Of a stretch of 64,000 nucleotides of DNA, positions 21,801 to 31,276 are shown one piece after another. The position numbers and the translations under genes were made by a program. The stretch is taken from positions 128,136,478-128,200,477 of the forward strand of contig NC_133664.1 of NCBI RefSeq assembly GCF_037893015.1, written 5' to 3'. Positions within the stretch are counted from its first letter, which is position 1. Every line of letters starts with the position of its first letter. Origin of the DNA: Macrotis lagotis (Eukaryota; Chordata; Mammalia; Peramelemorphia; Peramelidae). Below the pieces are notes generated by a model. It was not told the DNA's origin. It saw only the letters and a program-made list of their open reading frames with translations, and made no database searches.

Positions 21801-23758
21801 CATATACAGGTATTGGGCTAAGCCCTGTAGGAAAGACAGAGATAAATAAGACATTCTCTGCCCTCAAGGAGTCTATAATCTAGTGAAAGAGAAGACAAAA
21901 CCATGAAAAGTTAAATAATAATATTGGACAAACATATAAAATAATAGTATAAGAATGTCCTATGCAACTGCATAAAAGCTAGTACATGAAAAGTAATATT
22001 TTATTAAGGGGATTTTCAGTGTAATGGAAAGAGCTCTGAACTTAGATGTAGAATTTAACTCTGAACTTCAGTTTCTTCATAAGAAAATAGTGATAATTAC
22101 ATGCACATTTTTTACAGGCTTAAATTAAACTTCTCTACAAATGTGAAATAGTCATTTATTCCTATCAAATAACAGGGAAGTAGCATGGTCTTTGGGGTAA
22201 AAAATTGACCTTTGAGGTTTGGAGAATTTCAAATTCTGCTTCTATTCTGTATAATATTAAGCCAGCTCTCTTAATATTACAATGTCCTAGTCAACTATCT
22301 AAGGCTATCAGATACAGGCAAGTTACTGATAGGAACTTATAATGAGGAAGGGAGAGGAGTGGTAGAAAAATAGTAAAGATAAAAATGCAAATAGTATATG
22401 CATGCAAATGTAAATGTAAAATGTAAAAAGTATTTGCATGATAATTTGAGGAAGGAGCAGGCAGTAATAAACTAAGGCAATCTGGAAAGATAGAAACTGA
22501 GTATTGAATAAGATTTAAGAACATTTTTTATGATATTTGTAAAGAATCTCATATGAGGGCACCCCAAGGCCCATGTTTCTCATTATAATTAAAATACATT
22601 ATTTTGTGACTTTATTGTGATTGGCAATGATCTTCAAAGCTAGCTTTATCTTTAAAGGAATGCATAATAAGTAGTAGAGGTTTAAACAATTCATTAAGGA
22701 AGCAGAAACCTTTCTGAAAAAATTTTCTTTTGTAATATATCCCTACCAGAATTCTATTCTGTGTTTTAAAAAAAAACAACAAAAATACCTTCAAGGGAAT
22801 GGAGAATAGGAAGACTTACCTTAGTCAAGGCATCAGTTCCATATGTATAAAATAACCTAGTGTAAACAAAAACTGGCAAAGTATAGTCATTCCTGGCTGT
22901 GTAGGCAATTCTCATTGCTTCTTTGACCCGATAGTGAACAAATTTCTGAGTATGAATACTATCCTTCAACACCGATGGCAAATATATAGAAGGATAAAGA
23001 GCAGTACTTTCTTGCCATAGCCATTGGAGGTCATCATTGAAGGAAATTTCTTTTTCCGGACATTTCCCAGTGTATGTTAGTGGGGTTTTTTGGTATTGAA
23101 AATTGTAGCACTCTGGGAAAAGGTAAAAACCCCAGTGTCCTTGTGGTCTGATTCCTAACCCCAAGCGGAGAGTGGAATTCATAAAATTCTTAGCAGCACT
23201 TTCATATTCCCTTTTTGCTATTACCTGCATATTCTCTTCTGTCAAATCTTTATGGTTATTTTTAATATGGTTTAAAGTCTGGATCCTATAAACTTCTTTA
23301 GGACCCCAATTTCTTTCCCATTGAGGTCGCCATGATTCCCAGTCAATAACAGCAAGTCCTTGAAATTTTCCCAAAGGAATGATATTCTTGATGTCCTCCT
23401 TGCTCTTTTCAAGGTGCTTGGGAAGGTTCTCATTCTGAGGTATTCCTCCATTGAAGACTGTTCCATCTTCATCAATGTAAGGATAATTCCCTAATTTTTT
23501 TTCATAAAATATGGTAATCCAGGGTCCATTTAATGTCTCATCAGGGTTAGCCACAATGTCAAAAGCTGGGAGATTTAGATCTACACCAAAATGCTTCTTG
23601 CACTGTGTTGTAGGAGCATTCCAGTATACACTAAAAGGTTTGTATTCTATTATTGGGGGTTTTGTTTTCTTTAGATTTTTTGCATTGACTGTCAATGAAA
23701 ACATTAGTATTAACAGCCATTTCATCTGCAGGTTTGTAGTTTTCACTGAAACTATCAT
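18467..23758 (-). CDS. HYAL4-like: Hyaluronidase, SPAM1/HYAL4 group (three coding exons, 484 aa)
   Basis: Joined coding segments are 23758-22820, 20486-20397 and 18892-18467 (313 + 30 + 141 residues plus stop). The family (glycoside hydrolase 56) cleaves hyaluronan and sometimes chondroitin. Seen: a hydrophobic N-terminal signal (about residues 12-26), the catalytic pair Asp139 and Glu141 in VIDWESWRPQW, and ten cysteines (53, 217, 233, 346, 371, 376, 382, 431, 433, 442) that fit the five-disulphide catalytic plus EGF-like plan. There are glycosylation sequons at Asn194 and Asn363, and a hydrophobic tail at 463-484 after a Ser/Gly-rich stretch, as in GPI-anchored members. The 90-base middle exon and length match SPAM1 and HYAL4. 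By eye the text is nearest HYAL4, especially TIGESAAMGAAGMVIWG and the EGF-like segment. Tyr259 replaces the Cys typical of human HYAL4. SPAM1 or HYALP1 orthology is not excluded. No frameshift or stop is seen. Confidence 0.93.
19130..19365 (-). mobile_element. MIR-type SINE
   Basis: Reverse copy from TTACAATTATTATCTAATTT through GAGGAAATGGAGGCAAATAG to the tRNA-like part ending CAGCTTGCTGCC, in hyaluronidase intron 2. Confidence 0.7.
19597..19737 (+). mobile_element. WSINE1-like SINE
   Basis: GCTAGGTGGCACAGTGGATA to CCCATTGCCTTAAAT. Imperfect target duplication TTAAAAGTAA / TTAAAAAAGTAA. Antisense to the hyaluronidase gene, in intron 2. Confidence 0.85.
19825..19980 (-). mobile_element. SINE fragment after a G run
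   Basis: A run of 12 Gs (19830-19841) precedes GGATCACACAGCTAATGTGT ... AAGTCACCTAGTTGTCCT, a diverged reverse tRNA-derived SINE. Confidence 0.6.
20078..20249 (+). mobile_element. WSINE1-like SINE
   Basis: Exact 11-base target duplication TGTTGAGTCAA at 20067-20077 and 20250-20260. A-rich tail with AATAAA-like units. Hyaluronidase intron 2, 148 bases from exon 2. Confidence 0.93.
20397..20486 (-). CDS. HYAL4-like: Hyaluronidase coding exon 2 (90 bases)
   Basis: The acceptor is CTTTCTAG/AAT at 20487 and the donor is TCCAAA/GTAAGT at 20397-20391. The exon is exactly 30 codons, phase 0 at both ends, and encodes NDLLYTIGESAAMGAAGMVI followed by WGGKEYSSSK. This is the conserved late strand and helix of the GH56 barrel. 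The same 90-base exon size is known for SPAM1-cluster hyaluronidases. Confidence 0.95.
20487..22819 (-). other. Hyaluronidase intron 1
   Basis: A GT-AG intron of 2333 bases. It holds a short CA/TA-rich simple repeat near 21640-21690 and a small L2-like 3' fragment near 21800-21895. No other recognised exon or RNA gene is seen. Confidence 0.85.
22820..23758 (-). CDS. HYAL4-like: Hyaluronidase coding exon 1 (signal peptide and most of the catalytic barrel)
   Basis: The exon encodes residues 1-313. The ATG at 23758 is preceded by a likely acceptor (pyrimidine-rich stretch then AAAG, exon starting at 23760), so a 5' UTR exon probably lies further up but I could not identify it. A second in-frame ATG at residue 12 (MKWLLILMF) would leave a compact signal peptide; I keep the first because family members often carry an N-terminal extension. 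The exon ends ...CTAAG/GTAAGT at 22820, a consensus donor in phase 0. Reading past it runs into a stop at 22766. The active-site codons lie at 23344-23336. Confidence 0.95.
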
Positions 23759-24239
23759 TCCTTTAATAAAGAAACAAACAAAAAAACAGATTAATGCAAT
23801 ATGAGCTACATATAGGTTGGTGTATGACTGTAGCTCTGTCCCTATTTACAATATTCAATGAATATTTACTAGGCCAAAATAAAAAAAACAGTCCCTGCCC
23901 TCAAGGAGTTTACAATCTAGAGTCACTTAAATCACTCCTATGGGTCTGAGTTGGTTTAGGCACAGGACTTATTGGTCTCAAGGAAAAAAAAAATATGTGT
24001 AGGGGCAGGAGATCTGGGTAAAATGGTTACTACTAAAGGGTGAAATGAAAGGAAGAGAAAATTGGCATTACCTGATGTTGTTTGTGAACTTCTTAGATCT
24101 TTGACTCTATGACTTGAGTCTGGAGATATTTGGATTGGACAATTTGATAAAAACTTCAACTCACTCATCAAAACCAAAATGAGGAATGGAAATTGGAGAC
24201 TACCTTATGTTTGGCCAGTTGTAGAATGAAAACTGCCAA

Positions 24240-24700
24240 AGAATTATTGAATCATAACAGTTAAGAATCTTGGAATTATAATGGATTCTGAGAACACACA
24301 GTCTAACGATCCACCTGGTAACAAGACCAGAATTTCCCCCTATAACCCTTAACTTGTGCTTGAAGCTTCCAGTAATAGGGGAAAGGAAGTAACTCATTCC
24401 ATTTTTGGATAGTGTTTAACTGTAAGAATAATCTTCCTTATGTTGAGGCAAAATGTATCTTCTTGTAACTTCTACCCATTTGTCCTAGTTCTTCATTTGG
24501 AGCCATACAGAATAAAATTATACTGTTTTCCTCAAGACAGCCCTTTAAATAAGCCTAAATCTTCTCTTCTTCAGGTTAAATATCCCCCATCTTCAACTTT
24601 ATTTCATTATGACCCTCTTCTGAGCATGTTTCAAATGATCAAGGTGCTTTTAAAAATATAGTACCCAGGATAGAATACAATCAACTGAGCCATACCTAAG
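24240..24700 (+). mobile_element. CR1/L3-like LINE fragment
   Basis: Text such as GTGCTTGAAGCTTCCAGTAA, CATTCCATTTTTGGATAGTG and AGTCTTCTCTTCTTCAGGTT-like stretches matches the antisense-style CR1/L3 3' region known across amniotes. No open frame. Confidence 0.5.
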
Positions 24701-24884
24701 CCAAATATCACAATCCAGTAAAGTGTTACTAATGGTAAACACAGTTGAAGTGGGTTTGTTAAAAACTGTCCAGTGAAAGGAGAGGTTCTAGAATAGCACA
24801 AAACTAATGCGAAGGCTATCCACTCTTGTCAACCTACCCCACTAGCCCCAGGAGAATCAGTCTATTTGGTAGCTTAACAGATCA

Positions 24885-25072
24885 TAGATTCAGATCTGGA
24901 GAACAGTACTCAGGTTATCTGGTCCAATCCCCTTATAGAAGAGGAACCTAAAGTCCAAAAGGTGATTTGCCCAAGATTGTATAATTAGAAAGAAGGAGCA
25001 CAAGGATTTGAATTTGGGCTCTCTAAAAGCACACAATGCTCTTTCTATTATCCCACATTACCTACTATCTTG
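24885..25072 (-). mobile_element. MIR-family CORE-SINE
   Basis: GATCATAGATTCAGATCTGG, CTGGTCCAATCCCCTTATAG, GTGATTTGCCCAAGATTGT: reverse CORE-SINE. Two further scraps follow: a MIR-like one at 25210-25300 and a MAR1-like one at 25335-25420. Confidence 0.6.
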
Positions 25073-25574
25073 GAAAGTGGTAAAATAAATTTTATATATA
25101 TAGTATCAGGGTTGAGGATGGAGTGGTATTGCAAAGAAAAAAACAGAGAAATGCTTTTAGGGAGGGAGCAAAAAAACTTGAAGTCAACCCCCAAAAGAAC
25201 TTCAAAGTATTTGTTAAAATTGTAAAGGACCTTAGGAACCATCTAGTCTGTTTAACCCCTTCATTTTGAAGAGGAAACTGAGATTCAGAACATCAGAACA
25301 TGAAAATGACTTCACCAAGAAAATGAGGTAGTTCCATGAGCAGAGTGCTAGGCCTGGAATCAGCAAGACCCAATTTCAATTCTATCTTCTGACTCTTACT
25401 AGCTGTGTAACACTAAACAGAAAGCACCCCAATATCAGTCCTACAAAAACAATGGTCTTTATTCTCCTGATTTGGCAAGCAACTAAAATAGGAAATAAGG
25501 ATCCTTCATTCTTCCAAGGAGCCCTCCTGCCCCAAACTCACCACTTAATTCCCTTCCACTCAGTCAAATTTCAA

Positions 25575-26085
25575 AGAATATTTCTCAAAGTGTAGTCTGT
25601 GAACCCCTGGGAATCCCTGAGATCCTTTCAGGGGACTCAAAGAGTCAAAGCTATTTTCATAATAATGTCATTTCATTTGACTTTTTCACAAGTGTAGAGT
25701 GGAGTTTTCCAGAGACTATGTGATCTGTGACTTAAAGATTCATGAAGACTGAGTTAATGTCATCTGTAGATGTGTACTTGTTCCTTACAGATAACTCTAC
25801 AGACATAGCTGAACTTGCTGTTTTGCTTGTTTTCTTCCAAAATCAGCACCAACTAATCAGAAAAGAAGATTTTCTTTTATAGAAACAATTGGGCTAAAAA
25901 ACACAAGTAGTGCTGAAATATTCAGTGTTGCAACTAACTTTTTTGAATCTCATGATTTATCCTGGAACAACTGTGCTGACATTTATATTGTTAGTACAAA
26001 ATCCATGGTGATTAAGACTGCTGGCACCTTAGCAGGAACCTAGGCAATCATACCAAACTACACATGGTCCAAGCAGCTTTAAGAA
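25575..26085 (+). mobile_element. hAT-Charlie DNA transposon remnant
   Basis: The left end TCTCAAAGTGTAGTCTGTGA, CCCCTGGGAATCCCTGAGAT is the familiar Charlie-type terminus. A broken transposase frame follows with TDNSTDIAELAVL near 25790 and HDLSWNNCADIY near 25951. Frames contain stops. Right end not defined. Confidence 0.7.
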
Positions 26086-26089
26086 AATC

Positions 26090-28400
26090 ACTTCAGTGGT
26101 TGATTGGAGGATGAACTGGAGTATGGAGAGACTGGAACAGGCAGACTCATCAGCAGGCTATTGTACTAATCAAGAGAAGGGGGCAGGAGAGATGCTGCAA
26201 AGTTGAAATCAATAGGCTCTAGGAACTGCTCAGATATGGAGAATATAGAATCCAGGATGATTCCAAGGTTGTGAATCTGAAGGACTGGGAGGATAGTTCT
26301 TTGCCTACAGTAATAGGAAAGGGTACAAGGTACAGAAGGTTTTAGGGGGAAAGATAATGATTTCTGTTTTGGACATATTAAGTTTAAGATCTGAAAGGCA
26401 GATGGAGATGCAAGACTGAAAGTCAATGGAGAGATTGGGGCAAGAAAGGTAGCTTTAAGAATTATCATATGAGCAACTATGATGAATGCAGCTCCTCTCA
26501 GTAGTTCAGTGATCAAGGACAATTCTAAAAGATAGAATATAGAAAATACCATTTGCAGCTAAAGAAAAAACTATGGAAGTTGAATGCAGAGCAAAGCATA
26601 CTATGTTTACTTTTTAAACTTCTTTTATGTTTTTTCTTTCTTTCTCCTGGTTTTTTCCCCTTAGTTCTAATTATGCTTTTACAATATAACTAATATGGAA
26701 ATATGTTAAATACAATTGTATAGATTAGATTGTTCCATGTCATGGTAAGGTGGGAAGGGAAGAAAGGTGGTTGAAAAATGTGAACCTCAAAAAATTACAA
26801 AAAGATGAAGTATTGAAAACTATCTTTGAATATAACTAGAAAAAATAAAATTTTTAAAATTATTTTAAAAATTATCATCATAGAGATATAATGAAATCCA
26901 TGAGAGCCCATAAGATATGAATGGGATGAGATACAAGTGAAGTAGTGTAGAAAGGTAAAAGAAGAGCTTGGTCCAGGGCAGAACCCTGAGGGACATCTAC
27001 AGTTAGAGGTCATGATGAGGAGGATCTAAGGTCCGCATTTTTTCTACCACCCTCCTTTCCTTCCCACCTCCCCATGGCATCAAGAAATCTAATGTAGATT
27101 GTACACATAAAATTGTGTTTAATATATTTCCATATTAGTTATGTTGTAAAATGAAATTAGAACAAGGGAAAAAAAGCATGAGCAATAAAGAAAAAATATA
27201 AAAGAAATTAAAAAAAAAAAACATGGTCAAATAAGCAGAAGGAAAACCAAGCAGGAATGGAATTCTGAAATCCAAGAGAGAAGAACCAAAATGGAGAAAG
27301 TAATCTATATTGGAGAGGTCAAGGTGAGTGAAGATTGAGAAAAGACCATTCAAATTTAGCAGTTAGGAAATCATTAGTAATTTAATAGAGAACAGTTTCA
27401 GTGGGTAATTAGACCAGTAAGGGATTAAAAAAAAGAGAGTGGGAGGAGAGAAAATGGAGGCATTTATTGTAGACTCTTTTTTTTAAGGAGTATAGCTACA
27501 AAGAGCAGAAAAGAAATAGATTAATTAGTATACATAGAAAGATCAAGAGGTTTTGTTTCAGCATTAAGAAGACATAAGCATATTTGTAGGCAGTAGGAAG
27601 TGAATCAATAGAAAAAGAGAGACTGAAAATACGTGTGAGAGTGGGGATGATGGGGGCAATATTTTTTAGGAGAGAGATGGAATGGGATCACCTGAACAGG
27701 TAAGGGGTTATCCTTGGTTAAAAGTAAGGTCATTTTTATCATATGAAACAAAAATGAAGGAGAGATTGGCAAAAGGAACTGAGGGATAGGAGATGAGCAA
27801 AGGGGAAGAAGAGAAAATTCATAGAATAGCCTCTATTTTTTTCTGTAAAATGTGAATCTTAGTTAAGGTTCTTAGCTGAGAAAGTAGGGGGGAGGAGGAA
27901 TCTTGGGAGGTTGGAGGACAGATGAGTAAGTTTGGAAGCTTCACTGTAGAAAGTAGAATAGAGAGTCAATAGGGAAGTATAAAAGGATTGTCTAGTAGTA
28001 GTAGAGACCCAGTTGAGGTTATATAATGTAAATTGATAAGAGATCCCTTCAAAATGGTTGGGGGGGTTTTTGTCCTCCCTTTGATCAGCAGCATGTGTAT
28101 GGTTACAAAGGCAATAAATGCTGGGAATAATCCAAAGTAAAGACTTGACTCAGTGTAATTTGCAATATAAAGAGGCTAGGAATTCAAAAGAAAAAGGATA
28201 GGATAGAGTTGAATTGATTCCCCAAGAGGTCAAGATGGGGAAAAGAAGAAAGACTAGTTAGGGAAAATGTCCTGGGAGCTAACTGATGAATCAAGGGATT
28301 GGAGGTCAGTGTGTGGATAAAGTGTAGATTATGTAACAGAAAGGAGAATAGGTGATCAGGTAAGAGGATTTCAGAATTCTTAAACATGGAGGTGACACAT
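26090..28400 (-). mobile_element. Long L2-clade LINE relic, minus strand
   Basis: Minus-strand frames give RTILPVLQIHNLGIILDSIF near 26270-26330, typical of the late L2 reverse transcriptase. The plus strand shows the matching complement (TCTGTTTTGGACATATTAAG; CAGAACCCTGAGGGACATCT; GTTTTGTTTCAGCATTAAGA). Interrupted by L1 pieces at 26470-26866 and about 27030-27215. Many stops and shifts. Sequence to about 28790 may be a continuation. Confidence 0.65.
26470..26866 (+). mobile_element. L1 3' end inserted into the L2 relic
   Basis: AAAAAACTATGGAAGTTGAA ... AACTAATATGGAAATATGTT ... A-rich end. Imperfect target duplication AGAATTATCAT / AAAATTATCAT at the two L2 joints. A second, reverse L1 tail piece is at about 27030-27215. 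Confidence 0.65.
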
Positions 28401-28839
28401 TTGGGAATGATGACAAGATTAAGGATAGGACCATCTTTGTGTATTTCTGAAATAGTGTGGAGCAGTAGCTACTCATGGGAGATGAGGGGCTAGAGTGCTT
28501 AAATGAGAGTCTATATGTATGTTGAAGTCCCCATAGTTTGATGGCAGAAGTTAGGGAAGAAAGAAAAATTGTGAATCACATTTTGAAACATTAAGGAAGG
28601 AAGAAGAATCACTTGGGTGTCACTGGACAAAAGCTAAAAGGATTTTGATTGGATAGTATGTATGAAGAACATAAATTTCAAAGGAAGATAAGTTACTGAG
28701 TAATAAAGGAGAGAATATGGAAGTAGCAAAGGAGAGCAATAAGTACAGTGGTACTGATACCAGGGGTAAATGTGGCCAACTAAAGATCCTAGAAGAACAT
28801 GAAAGAATTCATGTAAAAGACTGACTCTGACCCTGAAAC

Positions 28840-29110
28840 AATTTAAGGGTCAAAAAGGTTTATTCAAGTATTACTATAGTATATGTAGTATAGCAGAAAC
28901 TAAGGGAAAGAAAGCCTAAAGCCTGAAGATACTGATCCTCTAAGAGGATTAACCTGTACAACCATCAGGAGCATCAACAATGACATAAGCTGTCATGAGA
29001 GGAGCAATAAGGAAAGGTACAGAAACAAGAGAGGTTATTTGGGGGAACATGCTTCTGCAGAGCAGGCTACCCTCCCAAAAAAGACAAGCAAGCAGAGTAT
29101 AAGTGTAGTC
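28840..29110 (-). repeat. LTR-like sequence, copy 1
   Basis: Contains GGTTTATTCAAG (poly(A) signal on minus) and ends with AGAGGTTATTTGGGGGAACA ... CAGAGCAGGCTA ... AAGACAAGCAA. The last part recurs at 32240-32350, suggesting a repeated LTR-type element. Family unknown. Confidence 0.4.
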
Positions 29111-29129
29111 ACTGCATACTTGGCTTCAG

Positions 29130-29745
29130 TTCTGCCTATGAGGAATCATTATTCAGACTTGGGTGGAAAAAACACAAAAATTTATTAAAAAGGTTACAAG
29201 ACACGGGGGGGGGGGGGGGAGATAAAAGAACAACCAAGCAGTGTTGGCTGGGCCACTGTCAGAGAAGACTGAGGTGGCCCTGAGCTCTGATCAAACCCAG
29301 GATTTTATGTCTTGCCTCTCATCCAGAGGGCAAAAGGTGAAATTCCTTCCCCTATACTGGACCCAAAATTAGGTAGAGGACAAAGCCTAAGGAGATCAGG
29401 ATACAAATCAAGAATGGGGAGGGTCTCCACCACCCAAAGAGCTTTTTTTTTAGGTTTTTGGGGCGTTAAGTGGCTTGCCCAAGGCCACACAGCTAGGTAA
29501 GTATTAAGTGTCTGAGACTGGATTTGGACCCAGGTACTCCTGACTCCAGGGCCAGTGCTTTATCCACTGCCACCTAGCTGCCCCCCAAAGAGCTTTTAAG
29601 ATTACAATTGTTTCTGTTACAATCATAATCTCTACTTCAAGTCAATTTACATCTCAAGAGTCAATTTACATCTCCACCCAAATTCTTTCTGTTACATTCA
29701 CAATTCTCTTCATCTTTCCCCTGCATCATTCCTCCCTCCAATTTT
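29130..29745 (-). repeat. Probable solo LTR, family A, with nested SINE
   Basis: Shares blocks with 43150-43455: TGAGGAATCATTATTCAGAC, AAAATTTATTAAAAAGGTTA (AATAAA on minus), AATTAGGTAGAGGACAAAGC, GTCAATTTACATCTC, ending CATCTTTCCCCTGCA. A minus-strand LTR beginning TGCAGGGG fits. A run of 15 Gs lies at about 29205-29219. No gag, pol or env is seen beside it. Confidence 0.6.
29447..29584 (-). mobile_element. WSINE1-like SINE inside LTR A
   Basis: Exact 13-base target duplication CCAAAGAGCTTTT at 29434-29446 and 29585-29597. Confidence 0.93.
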
Positions 29746-30498
29746 GTTAGGACCAGATTCTTCTGGGCCTTTCAAAGTCCATTTGGAGGTGAATGTATTA
29801 CAGGAAGGGCTTCATTGAAGCAGGGTCCAGGAAATGATTGGCTGGCACAGCTGGTTGACATCCTGCAGAGGCTGGTCTTGGAGCTATTCAGCTAAGAGAA
29901 ACAAAACTCAAGGGAAAAAAAATTGAGCAAGCACAAACCAGAGATATTGTAAAAGAGAAGGCTATTTAACAGAGGTCCAATAATTAGGAAAAAACTAGAA
30001 GGTCTATAAGGGACAAGAATTATACTTTATAATCAATCCTAAAGGCAATATCAAAATACCTTTTAAAAGAATATGGGTTCTATTATAACAGATTCATTGA
30101 TGAATGCCACATAAGTTGTAAACAAAAGCTCAAAAATAGTACAAACAAATGTACTGGAAAAGCATTTTGAAACTGCATGTGTCCAAAAAGTAATTTGCAA
30201 AATTTTCTATTTTAGCTTTGGTCATGATTAGAAGGAATAAAAATTCTAGCTGGAGAATGGATCTCTCCTTTAAAGCTGTTAAATATGCCAATAGGCATTA
30301 TCCTGATCCACTGACTCATTCTCATACTTAATTATGATTCTTGTGGAATGATCATGGCAATTTGCTATTACAGAGGAGAGAGGGACAACAGGATATATTC
30401 CCTTATACAGACAATATTTTTCAGTGGGTCAGGTGAGGGAACTTTTTTTAGGTGTTTTTTTTTTAAGGTGAGGGAACTTTTAAAAGAATCTTACCCTA

Positions 30499-31259
30499 AC
30501 ACTAATACATTGTTGGTGGAGCTGTGAACTCATCCAGTCTTTCTGGAGAGCAATTTGGGATTATGCCCAAAGGGCATATCCTTTGACTCAGCAATACCAC
30601 TACTGGGTCTATACCCTGAAGAGATGATAAAAAATGTTAAAAATATCACTTGTACAAAAATGTTCATAGCAGCCCTGTTTGTGGTGGCAAAACATTTGAA
30701 ATTAAGTGAATGTCCTTGAATTGGGGAATGGTTTAACAAACTGTGGTATATGTATGTCATGGAACATTATTGTTCTATTAGAAACCAGAAGATATGGGAA
30801 TTCAGGGATACCTGGAAAGATTTGCATGAACTGATGCTGAGTGAGATGAGCAGAACCAGAAAAACATTGTACACCCTAACAGCAACATGGAGGTGATGAT
30901 CAACCCTGATGGACTTGCTCATCCCTTCAGTGCAACAACCAGGGACAAATTTGAGCTGTCTGCAATGGAGAATACCATCTGTATCCAGAGAAAGAATTAT
31001 GGACTTTGAACAAAGACCAAAGGCTACTACCATCAAATTAGGGTGAGAAAGTGTCATATTATATATAATTTTATTATCTCATACTTTATTTTTCTTCCTT
31101 AAGGATATGATTTCTCTGTTATCACATCCAACTAAGATCAATGTATAACATGGAACCAATGTAAATACTAACAGAATGCCTTCTGTGGGGGGTGGGGGGA
31201 GGGAAGCAAGAATGGGGGAAATTGTAAAACTCAAAATAAATAAAATCCTTCTTTAAAAA
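30499..31259 (+). mobile_element. 5'-truncated L1 3' end
   Basis: Same subfamily as the L1 at 3.2-7.9 kb: TTGTTGGTGGAGCTGTGAAC, CTACTGGGTCTATACCCTGA, G-rich tract GTGGGGGGTGGGGGGAGGG, A-rich tail. Target duplication AAAAGAATCTTACCCTA (30482-30498) / AAAAGAATCCTACCCTA (31260-31276). Confidence 0.92.
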
Positions 31260-31276
31260 AAAAGAATCCTACCCTA

